DNA of 5,701 nt. Source: an uncultured Clostridia bacterium (GTDB lineage Bacteria > Bacillota > Clostridia > Oscillospirales > Oscillospiraceae). The stretch's first letter is position 1. Every line of letters starts with the position of its first letter. The notes under the pieces are model-generated. The model did not search any database, was not told the origin of the DNA, and was given only the letters and a program-made list of their open reading frames with translations. The stretch covers positions 1 to 5,701 of the forward strand of contig CAMWSZ010000222.1 of assembly GCA_947177005.1 (NCBI GenBank). The letters run 5' to 3'. Below, piece after piece: positions 1-5,701 of the stretch. Both the position numbers and the translations under genes were made by a program.

Positions 1-1442
1 ATGTCCCATTTGACATAGCTGATGGGAGCGTCAGAGAGTATATCGCTCATCCGTTTGATGATATAGTCTTGGACATCTTCACGGGAGAAGTCCAGCATCA
101 GTTGGTTCCGGCTCAGATCAGGTTTTCGTCCCGGAACCTGGACGGCCCATTCTGGATGCTGCCGGTACAGATCGCTGTCCTCAGAAAATCCCTCTGGCTC
201 AAACCAGATACCAAATTTCATTCCTGCCGCCGTGATGCGTTCTCCCAATTCCTTCAGCGTACAGCCCAGCTTTTTCTCATTGGGGAACCAGTCGCCCAAG
301 CTGGAATTATCATCATCCCGCCTGCCAAACCAGCCGTCGTCCATGACAAACAGCTCAATTCCCAAGCTGGCAGATTCTTCGGCAATGGAAACTAGCTTTT
401 CGCCGGTAAAGTTAAAATAGGTGGCTTCCCAGTTGTTAATGAGTACCGGGCGGCGTTTATGCGCCCACTCACCCCGGCAGATATGATCTCGGATAGCTCT
501 GTGGAAGCTGCGGCTCATCGAACCGAAGCCGTCACCGCTGTAGGCCATCATGACCTCCGGCGTCTGAAAACTCTCACCTGTCTCCAATGTCCAGGCAAAA
601 TTATCCGGGTGAATACCGCAAAGAAACCGTGTCTGGTTCGCCTGATCCTTCTCTATTTCCATCAAAAACTCGCCGCTATAGAGGAAAGAGAATCCCCAGC
701 AGCTGCCGCTTGTCTCACTGGTTCCTTTCTCACAAAGAACAGAGAACGGATTGTAGTGGTGGCTGCTGGCACCCCGGACGCTGCCAATGGACTGGCTGCC
801 ATGCCCTACGGTCATCCTTTGTAAATTCCGCTCCATCGCGTGCCGTCCATAGAAGGTCAGCCACTCGAAATCACCAAACTGCCAGTCCAAGCTCATGCTG
901 GCCGCTTTTTGCAGCAGGATGGGACTCGTCCCGTTATTGATAATCCTTGCGGTTCGGGTAATCACATCAAGCTCCGGCAAGACGCCATAACACAGCTCAA
1001 TTTTCAGCCCGATACAGCAATCCTCCAAACAGACACGCAATGTTTCCGCTTCGGTATCCTTTGCATATACGGCAGGAAGCCCTTCCAAGCCATACTTTCC
1101 TCGGAATACATCCATTCCTGTTACTTTCAGCCGAACGGCCTGACTGCCATCGCTGGTTTGTACCCGCAAGGCGCTGATACGGTAGTCGCCGTTACCGAAG
1201 CAGCTATACTCCTGGGGCAGCACATCCAGAGAATATGTCTTGTCTGTTTTCCCTTTTTCATAGGGATTGCCGGAAAACCCCCGGTCTATATAGCCAATCT
1301 GATAGGACATATCTGTCTCGTCAATCCTGCTCCCATAATAAGTGTGCAGGAGCGTACCCAACTCATCCACCTTCATTTGATAGGTCGAATGGCCAGTGTG
1401 CATAGTAATCAACGTATGTGTGTCATTAAGAATAATAGGCAT
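1..1442 (-). CDS. GH36 alpha-galactosidase, partial (C-terminus beyond left edge)
   Basis: Retaining alpha-galactosidase that removes terminal alpha-galactose from melibiose, raffinose-type or galactomannan-derived oligosaccharides. No signal peptide is visible, so it should act in the cytoplasm on imported sugar. My minus-strand translation gives 480 complete codons with no stop before the edge; family members are usually about 720-750 residues, so about a third is missing. The N-terminal beta-sandwich part (about 1-320) has QEYSCFGNGDYR at 78-88 and RGASSHHYNPF at 223-233. The catalytic barrel begins near RPVLINNWEATYFNF (331-345), followed by VMDDGWFG (366-373, galactose-binding Asp-Asp), FGIWFEPE (410-417), GRKPDLSRNQ (438-447) and YVKWD, whose Asp480 is the expected nucleophile and the last complete codon. 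The acid/base Asp lies outside. The start at 1442 is supported by GGGAGG seven bases upstream. It lies 34 bp after the preceding hydrolase gene, probably in the same operon. One small oddity is EPEGF where EPEMV/I is usual. Family assignment is very secure; the exact substrate is not. Confidence 0.95.
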   Translation of the reverse strand, partial: MPIILNDTHTLITMHTGHSTYQMKVDELGTLLHTYYGSRIDETDMSYQIGYIDRGFSGNPYEKGKTDKTYSLDVLPQEYSCFGNGDYRISALRVQTSDGSQAVRLKVTGMDVFRGKYGLEGLPAVYAKDTEAETLRVCLEDCCIGLKIELCYGVLPELDVITRTARIINNGTSPILLQKAASMSLDWQFGDFEWLTFYGRHAMERNLQRMTVGHGSQSIGSVRGASSHHYNPFSVLCEKGTSETSGSCWGFSFLYSGEFLMEIEKDQANQTRFLCGIHPDNFAWTLETGESFQTPEVMMAYSGDGFGSMSRSFHRAIRDHICRGEWAHKRRPVLINNWEATYFNFTGEKLVSIAEESASLGIELFVMDDGWFGRRDDDNSSLGDWFPNEKKLGCTLKELGERITAAGMKFGIWFEPEGFSEDSDLYRQHPEWAVQVPGRKPDLSRNQLMLDFSREDVQDYIIKRMSDILSDAPISYVKWD

Positions 1443-1449
1443 TTATTTT

Positions 1450-1455
1450 CCTCCC
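1450..1455 (-). promoter_or_regulatory. Ribosome binding site of the GH36 gene
   Basis: The minus strand reads GGGAGG, then seven bases, then ATG at 1442-1440. This fixes the start of the GH36 alpha-galactosidase. It lies inside the 34-bp gap after the preceding stop codon. I see no convincing promoter or terminator in that gap, which fits co-transcription with the upstream hydrolase. Confidence 0.85.
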
Positions 1456-1476
1456 TGCGATGTTGGACAACTATGT

Positions 1477-3423
1477 TTAACCTTCTTCACATTCTATCAA
1501 CAAAAGTGCGTCACAGCCTGCCGCAGCCCAACGCAATACGCCATTTTTGACAGCGTAATTTCTTCCACTCCACAAGTCTGTATAGCTGGTCTGTTCCCGC
1601 AGGCCAGCCCGCGCAGTGTGCAGGACTACCGTCTCCTTTACGTCACGCCAGTGAAAAAGTGCAGCATACTGCTTTCCGTCAATGGTGGCTGTATAGGCGG
1701 TGGACGCGCCGGATTGCGCGGATTCCACAGGCATAAAAGCGGTCTGCGATGCAGCAATCTGATTGACTGCCCGGTTTCCTGCCAATTTTTTGGTCCGTTC
1801 TCTGGCCGCTGGATTCTCGTAATCGTCGCTGAGCATCATCACTGTGCCGCCAATTACTGCTGTGGTATAGCGGGCTCTTGCTTCACCTTCTGTGCTGTCT
1901 TTTCCCATTCCGAAACTATTGAGCAGTACAATATGATCTGGGTCATTGTACTGGTATAATCTTCCGCTCAGCCACCAGCTGTAGGTCTGTGCGTTTAATT
2001 CATACTCCACATCCTGTGCCGTACCAAAGGCATCACAGGATATCCTCCTGGCATGGCCATAGCCATAGGGGAAAACCGGTGCAATAGACAAGCTGATAAA
2101 GACAGGCCGTCCAATCCGGTTCTTGTCCAGCAATTCGTCCAGATAGGCATACCCCTGGTTGATCGCCTCTCTCCCAGTGGTCACTGCCGCGTCATAATGA
2201 CTTCCTTCCATACCGCCATGACTCATAAAATCCAGCTTCACATAGTCAAAGTTCCACTCTACAAATTTGTCAAACTTACATTTTGTCATTTGTCTCCACA
2301 CAGGATGTGTGACATCATAAGGAATTGCGCCGTCTATACGGGGCAGGAAGCGTCCTTTTTCGTCCCGCTGCAAAATCTCTGCATAGCGGTGTCCGGGTAC
2401 TTCCGGGATTTCTGCTTCCGTGTCCTGACCAAAGAAAGCAAAGGGCACCTCATAAATCCCTGCTTTCTGTCCGAACCGGTGCAGCCGCTCTGCTTGTGCC
2501 GCCAGACGTTCTCCGCTCATTACATTCCATCCCGCATCCAGATTCACATATGTTGTTCCCTGATTCTGATAACCGTCCGGCATGAGTTCTTCCTTCAAAA
2601 AATTGCCGCTGTTTTCATACCGTTCCTCAGTCAGCCGGAAAGCAAGCCCCGCCCAGCTGTTAAACCCAAACGGAACGCCATACTCCCACTGCACCGGCGC
2701 ACGTTCCGCCTTCAGAAAATCTCCGTATGCCTCCAACAGCTTTCTATAGTCATCCCCATACAGTACCCCGAACCGGGCGGAGGATACCCCTCTTCCCGTC
2801 AGGATACCGTGGGGCTGTGTGTCATGGGTTTCCTCGTTTGCCGCACCGCTGCGGGCTTCAAGCGTATTCGCGTCCATCGCGGAGCAGACAATCCCGTTTT
2901 TCCATCTGTCAAAATCCAGCGCTCCAACCAGAATCCCCTCCCGGCTTTCTTCCGAGTAGAGCGCCGTCACCTCGCAGCTCATCCTTCCCGCTCGAAGGGG
3001 AACCGCTTCCCAGCGCAGCCACATGGTATTGTCATACGGTACGGCCAGCATTTTCTTCCACATATCTGCCCAGACCGCCGGACAGACATCGCCCTCATTT
3101 GTGTCAGGCGCGGAGAATACGAGGGGTACAAGCAACCGCGTCGCCACATCCTGATTGTCCGAACTGCGAAGTTCACAGTCTGCAAACGCCATTCCGTCAG
3201 GAGATACGCCCAAATGTTCTATCAGCTCCAGCCCCTCTTCCCCTGAAAAACGCAGCGTCAGCAGGCTGTCCTCCATATCCTGCACCTCCAGAGTCAAATC
3301 CGCTGTGCGGGTATCCACCCTGCGTCCATCCGTACTTTCACCATAGGCATATGCTTTCAAAATCTTTTTTCCTGCGTCCCTCAACTCCCAAAAGCCGTCT
3401 TTTATATAACTCCAATGAGCCAT
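1477..3423 (-). CDS. Clan GH-D glycoside hydrolase (GH27/GH36-like), putative alpha-galactosidase-type enzyme
   Basis: A 648-residue hydrolase with no signal peptide, hence cytoplasmic. Approximate layout: N-terminal beta-rich region 1-245; (beta/alpha)8 barrel 246-540 opening with VPFGFNSWAGL (250-260); C-terminal beta domain about 560-648. Barrel motifs match clan GH-D (GH27/GH36/GH31 relatives): YVNLDAGW (292-299), KAGIYEVPF (320-328), FDYVKLDF (392-399) with probable nucleophile Asp398, and ARRISCDAFG (458-467) with probable acid/base Asp464. The second Asp of the usual galactose-binding DDGW/DDCW motif is Ala297 here, so specificity may differ from plain alpha-galactosidase. The start at 3423 is chosen for its AGGAGGG site; a 19-codon extension to a TTG at 3480 lacks a good site. 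It sits between the binding-protein gene (146 bp upstream) and GH36 (34 bp downstream), so it probably acts on the same imported sugar. Clan membership is confident. Family (GH27, GH36 or unassigned) and substrate are open; beta-L-arabinopyranosidase or alpha-N-acetylgalactosaminidase activity is possible. Confidence 0.85.
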   Translation of the reverse strand: MAHWSYIKDGFWELRDAGKKILKAYAYGESTDGRRVDTRTADLTLEVQDMEDSLLTLRFSGEEGLELIEHLGVSPDGMAFADCELRSSDNQDVATRLLVPLVFSAPDTNEGDVCPAVWADMWKKMLAVPYDNTMWLRWEAVPLRAGRMSCEVTALYSEESREGILVGALDFDRWKNGIVCSAMDANTLEARSGAANEETHDTQPHGILTGRGVSSARFGVLYGDDYRKLLEAYGDFLKAERAPVQWEYGVPFGFNSWAGLAFRLTEERYENSGNFLKEELMPDGYQNQGTTYVNLDAGWNVMSGERLAAQAERLHRFGQKAGIYEVPFAFFGQDTEAEIPEVPGHRYAEILQRDEKGRFLPRIDGAIPYDVTHPVWRQMTKCKFDKFVEWNFDYVKLDFMSHGGMEGSHYDAAVTTGREAINQGYAYLDELLDKNRIGRPVFISLSIAPVFPYGYGHARRISCDAFGTAQDVEYELNAQTYSWWLSGRLYQYNDPDHIVLLNSFGMGKDSTEGEARARYTTAVIGGTVMMLSDDYENPAARERTKKLAGNRAVNQIAASQTAFMPVESAQSGASTAYTATIDGKQYAALFHWRDVKETVVLHTARAGLREQTSYTDLWSGRNYAVKNGVLRWAAAGCDALLLIECEEG

Positions 3424-3430
3424 AATAGTA

Positions 3431-3438
3431 TCCCTCCT
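3431..3438 (-). promoter_or_regulatory. Ribosome binding site deciding the start of the clan GH-D hydrolase
   Basis: The minus strand reads AGGAGGGA, ending seven bases before ATG at 3423-3421. This near-consensus site makes the ATG the true start (protein beginning MAHWSYIKDG) rather than the in-frame TTG at 3480. The 19 codons added by the longer version (SCRKKNPIKKG and onward) read through this site and resemble translated leader. Confidence 0.85.
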
Positions 3439-3469
3439 AAGCAACCCCTTTTTGATAGGATTCTTCTTC

Positions 3470-3491
3470 CGGCACGACAACGCTCATGCCG
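3470..3491 (-). promoter_or_regulatory. Second intergenic hairpin upstream of the hydrolase
   Basis: On the minus-strand transcript CGGCAUGA pairs with UCGUGCCG across a six-base loop, giving eight pairs including one G-U. No U-tract follows; the next bases are purine-rich (GAAGAAGAA). This makes an intrinsic terminator unlikely. It lies about 30 bases upstream of the hydrolase ribosome binding site and does not occlude it. Function is unknown; it may contribute to mRNA stability or 3'-end protection after the binding-protein gene. A stem this short can arise by chance. Confidence 0.4.
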
Positions 3492-3508
3492 CCAGAAGGA
3501 GCTTACCA

Positions 3509-3554
3509 TATACCAATCGGGGGCAGAGGGTATCCCCTGCCCCCGATTGACATA
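3509..3554 (-). promoter_or_regulatory. Strong intergenic hairpin between binding-protein and hydrolase genes
   Basis: A 13-bp perfect inverted repeat (arms 3514-3526 and 3537-3549, CAATCGGGGGCAG) is continued inward by a GGG/CCC pairing past a single bulged base, with a three-base loop. Outward, five further pairs can form in RNA, two of them G-U. The stem is very GC-rich and starts about 15 bases after the stop codon of the binding-protein gene. On neither strand is it followed by a run of T, so it does not look like a standard intrinsic terminator. Inference: a 3' stability or processing element that keeps binding-protein mRNA more abundant than the downstream enzyme mRNA, a common arrangement in sugar ABC operons. 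Partial attenuation is an alternative. Confidence 0.7.
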
Positions 3555-3569
3555 AAATCAGATGCTTGC

Positions 3570-5162
3570 TTAACTATTCCAAAGCGCCATACGCGCCTGA
3601 TACTGCTCAGTAATATATTCCTCGCAGGCCGCAAGACCGGAGGCTTCCATTTCTGCCAGCATAGCCTCATAAGCTGCGGTGGCCGCGTTGTGGTCTGCGG
3701 CTTCCACAATCTTGCTGTAATTCTGGTTCATAACATCGGCTACCTTCTGCCACTGGAGACCTAAGGGAGTGCTGCCAGCAGGCTCCAGTCCGCTGAATTC
3801 GGCGGTGTCCCATGCGTCGGACTCGCCGATCACCTCATTTGCAAAGGTAGAAGTGTCATCCATCTGGTACTTTGTGGTCAGGTCGTAGGGAGTGCCGTCG
3901 GAACCAAATCCGTTCTTAACAAACCAAGTCCACTTACGGATACCAGTTTCGTTGGAGGTAGCGTCAAAATCGTTCAGCAGACCGTCCAGAATTTCCGCTT
4001 TGGGGACATGGACACCATTCTCAATGGTCCAGTGCTCGCCTTCGATACCCCACATCAACAGATACTGGCCTTCTTCGCTGACCAGGTAATTCACTAACTT
4101 CATAGCGGCATCCACATTTTTGCAGTTCTTGGTGATGCCGATGGCATCCCAGCCCAAGGTGCTTCTGCCGTTATAGGTGGTCTGGTTGGCACTCAGATTA
4201 TCTGCGACGACTTTGTACATATAGAACTGCGCATCTTCGCCATAGGCAGCAGACAAAGAAGTGTTGACATCGCTGGTGTCCCAATACGCACCGAAGGTGC
4301 TGAATACATAGCCGCCGGACAGTTTCTGTTTCCACTGCTCATCTTTATTGACGATCCACTCCTTGTCCAGCAAACCGCCGGCGGCAATATCGTTCATGAA
4401 GAGCATAGCCTGCATATACTGCGGGTCTTTGGTCCAGTGCTGAAGGGTTCCATCCGGTGCTTTATAGTAGGTTTTCAGTCCGAACATTCCCTTTAAGCTA
4501 CCATAGCCGCCGTCTTCGCTGGAAACGACCGACAGGGCGATGGAGGTCTTGCCGTCAACCTCCGGATGCAGCTGTTTGAACTGACGCAGAATGTCCAGAT
4601 ACTCGGACTGGGTGAAGGGTTCCGTACTCTTTGCCCGGTCCTCTCCAACGATCTCGGCCAAAAAGTCCCTGCGCATCAGTACGCCGACGGAAGCGTCCGG
4701 GTCTACGCCGTACCAGTTGGCCAGCCAGTAGTTATGCCCATCGTCCGCCCTGGTTTTTTTCAGCGTCTCGCCGTACATCTCTTGGATATTGGGATACTGG
4801 GCAATATAATCATCCAGTTCAACAAGAGCGCCAGCTTCGATATAGCGGTTGACGATTTCCCCTTGCCCCATAAGAACGATGTCAGGGTAGTTGCCGCCAG
4901 CCAGCATCAGATTCAGCTTCTCACCGGGGTCGCCGCTGGGATTCTCTACGCTCAGCCGGACGCCGGTATCTGCCATGATTTTTTCCGCCACTTGATCGGT
5001 GAACGTTTTACTGCCGGAGTTCTTGTCAAAGAGGGTCAGTGTCACAATACCATCGGCATCAACGCCGCCGTCATTGTCATTGGAACCGCCGCAGCCTGCC
5101 AGAAGAGACAGGACCATGACTGCGCTCAGAAGCAGAGCAGACAATCTTTTCAATTTCATCAT
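3570..5162 (-). CDS. LplA-type extracellular sugar-binding lipoprotein of an ABC transporter
   Basis: Captures the substrate outside the cell and delivers it to the membrane permeases of a CUT1-family importer. The 530-residue product starts with a lipoprotein signal: basic n-region (MMKLKR), hydrophobic stretch 8-21 and lipobox LLAGC with Cys24 as the lipidation site, then a Gly/Ser/Asn/Asp-rich tether (25-35). The mature part has family hallmarks of the large Lpl-type binding proteins: GEKLNLMLAGGNYPDIVLMG (80-99), GWDAIGITKNCKN (337-349) and WGIEGEHW (371-378). Length fits this group (about 500-550). A GGAGG site lies four bases before the first ATG but seven before the adjacent second ATG (5159), so translation may begin at residue 2 with no functional change. 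The gene is only 16 bp downstream of the permease stop, so they are almost certainly co-transcribed. The substrate cannot be read from sequence; the downstream clan GH-D enzymes suggest an alpha-galactosyl oligosaccharide or similar glycan. Confidence 0.93.
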   Translation of the reverse strand: MMKLKRLSALLLSAVMVLSLLAGCGGSNDNDGGVDADGIVTLTLFDKNSGSKTFTDQVAEKIMADTGVRLSVENPSGDPGEKLNLMLAGGNYPDIVLMGQGEIVNRYIEAGALVELDDYIAQYPNIQEMYGETLKKTRADDGHNYWLANWYGVDPDASVGVLMRRDFLAEIVGEDRAKSTEPFTQSEYLDILRQFKQLHPEVDGKTSIALSVVSSEDGGYGSLKGMFGLKTYYKAPDGTLQHWTKDPQYMQAMLFMNDIAAGGLLDKEWIVNKDEQWKQKLSGGYVFSTFGAYWDTSDVNTSLSAAYGEDAQFYMYKVVADNLSANQTTYNGRSTLGWDAIGITKNCKNVDAAMKLVNYLVSEEGQYLLMWGIEGEHWTIENGVHVPKAEILDGLLNDFDATSNETGIRKWTWFVKNGFGSDGTPYDLTTKYQMDDTSTFANEVIGESDAWDTAEFSGLEPAGSTPLGLQWQKVADVMNQNYSKIVEAADHNAATAAYEAMLAEMEASGLAACEEYITEQYQARMALWNS

Positions 5163-5166
5163 TTTT

Positions 5167-5171
5167 CCTCC
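5167..5171 (-). promoter_or_regulatory. Ribosome binding site of the binding-protein gene
   Basis: GGAGG on the minus strand lies within the 16-bp gap after the permease stop. Spacing is four bases to the first ATG (5162) and seven to the directly following in-frame ATG (5159). The second is the more usual distance, so the annotated start may be one codon early. Confidence 0.8.
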
Positions 5172-5178
5172 AAATTGT

Positions 5179-5701
5179 TTATTTCACAGAACCAAGCATG
5201 ATGCCCTTCACAAAATACTTCTGAATGAAGGGGTAGATGATAATAATCGGAATGGTCGTCACCATCGTAGCGGCCATACGGATACTGTCCGGTGTAATGG
5301 ACTGGCTGAGACGGTCCGCACTGGAAGCGCCTGCCTCGGAGGTCTGGTACTGGTTCAGAATTTCTACCAGGATGGACTGCATGGTTTTCAGATCCTGAGA
5401 GTTGGTATACAGATAGGCATCAAACCAGGAGTTCCAGTGTCCGATTGCCACAAACAAAGCAACGGTCATAACGATGGGCTTCGAGAGGGGCAGAACCATT
5501 CGGAAGAAAATGGTCAGGTCGTTCGCCCCGTCGATCCGCATGGACTCGAACAGCGCCGCAGGCATACCGTCAATGTAGTTGCGGATCAGGATCATATTAT
5601 AGACACTCAGCAGTCCAGGAATGATATATACCCAGAAGCTGTTCAGCAGGCCCAGGTTTTTGAGAATCATGTAGTAAGGAACCATACCGCCGCTGAAGTA
5701 C
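5179..5701 (-). CDS. ABC sugar transporter permease, LplC/YtcP type, partial (N-terminus beyond right edge)
   Basis: One of two membrane subunits of a CUT1-family importer. The frame is open to the right edge; 173 C-terminal residues are present of a family length near 290-300. The visible part begins YFSGGMVPYYM, an internal conserved segment of these permeases, so the Met at 5685 (residue 6 here) is not the true start. Predicted membrane segments are at about 20-40 (FWVYIIPGLLSVYNMILI), 76-97 (VALFVAIGHWNSWFDAY) and 143-160 (TMVTTIPIIIIYPF). The cytoplasmic EAA-type coupling loop that contacts the ATPase is ESMRIDGANDLTIFFRMVLP (52-71), with the invariant Asp-Gly. The C-terminal YFVKGIMLGSVK is typical of the family. 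It is followed 16 bp later by the lipoprotein gene. By analogy with Lpl-type operons the partner permease should lie just upstream, outside the window. No ATPase is visible here; these importers usually borrow an MsmX/MsmK-type ATPase encoded elsewhere. Confidence 0.94.
   Translation of the reverse strand, partial: YFSGGMVPYYMILKNLGLLNSFWVYIIPGLLSVYNMILIRNYIDGMPAALFESMRIDGANDLTIFFRMVLPLSKPIVMTVALFVAIGHWNSWFDAYLYTNSQDLKTMQSILVEILNQYQTSEAGASSADRLSQSITPDSIRMAATMVTTIPIIIIYPFIQKYFVKGIMLGSVK

Noticed and set aside
840..1550. 236-residue open frame on the plus strand
   Set aside because: It is antisense to the GH36 gene, whose motifs are unmistakable; the plus-strand product has no recognisable features and no convincing ribosome binding site.
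2053..3246. 397-residue open frame on the plus strand
   Set aside because: It lies wholly inside the well-supported clan GH-D hydrolase on the minus strand, has a low-complexity, Arg/Pro/His-rich product with no recognisable motif, and is best explained as a codon-usage shadow.
3424..3480. N-terminal extension of the clan GH-D hydrolase to a TTG start
   Set aside because: The extension reads through a near-perfect AGGAGGG site placed correctly for the ATG at 3423, and the TTG has no good site of its own.
3452..3480. Possible internal promoter (TTGTCG, 17 bases, TATCAA on the minus strand)
   Set aside because: Each hexamer matches the sigma-A consensus at only four of six positions, and part of it overlaps the small hairpin; this level of match is common by chance.
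3509..3554. Intrinsic terminator ending the operon after the binding-protein gene
   Set aside because: The stem is strong, but no T-run follows it on either strand, and the downstream hydrolases have no clear promoter of their own.
4566..5201. 211-residue open frame on the plus strand
   Set aside because: Antisense to the binding-protein gene, including its signal peptide region, and crosses the intergenic gap; no family motif is visible.

Overview
The window is a gene cluster for taking up and breaking down an alpha-galactoside-type sugar, and every gene is on the minus strand. Read in the direction of transcription (right to left), it holds: the C-terminal part of an ABC sugar permease of the LplC/YtcP type (runs off the right edge); an LplA-type lipoprotein solute-binding protein; a cytoplasmic clan GH-D glycoside hydrolase (GH27/GH36-like); and the N-terminal two thirds of a classical GH36 alpha-galactosidase (runs off the left edge, exactly at its catalytic nucleophile).

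The gaps are 16 bp (permease to binding protein), 146 bp (binding protein to first hydrolase) and 34 bp (first to second hydrolase). Each gene starting inside the window has a strong AGGAGG-like ribosome binding site, so the four genes are most simply read as one operon. The 146-bp gap carries two hairpins, one of them very strong. Neither is followed by a U-tract, so they look more like mRNA processing or stability elements, or partial transcript attenuation, than a normal intrinsic terminator.

The strong Shine-Dalgarno sites, moderate G+C (roughly half by eye), the lipoprotein signal and the Lpl-type transporter with no adjacent ATPase suggest a Bacillota (Firmicutes) bacterium. A gut Clostridia member (Oscillospiraceae or Lachnospiraceae) is a reasonable guess, but the window has no taxonomic marker.

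Inferred working model: the lipoprotein captures an oligosaccharide at the cell surface. The permease pair (second subunit presumably just outside the right edge) imports it, powered by a shared MsmX/MsmK-type ATPase encoded elsewhere. The two hydrolases, neither with a signal peptide, then cleave it in the cytoplasm. The point most worth following up is that the first hydrolase keeps the clan GH-D nucleophile and acid/base motifs but has Ala in place of the second Asp of the galactose-binding Asp-Asp-Gly-Trp motif, which its GH36 neighbour retains. It may therefore act on a sugar other than plain alpha-galactose. Long open frames on the plus strand are shadows of these genes.
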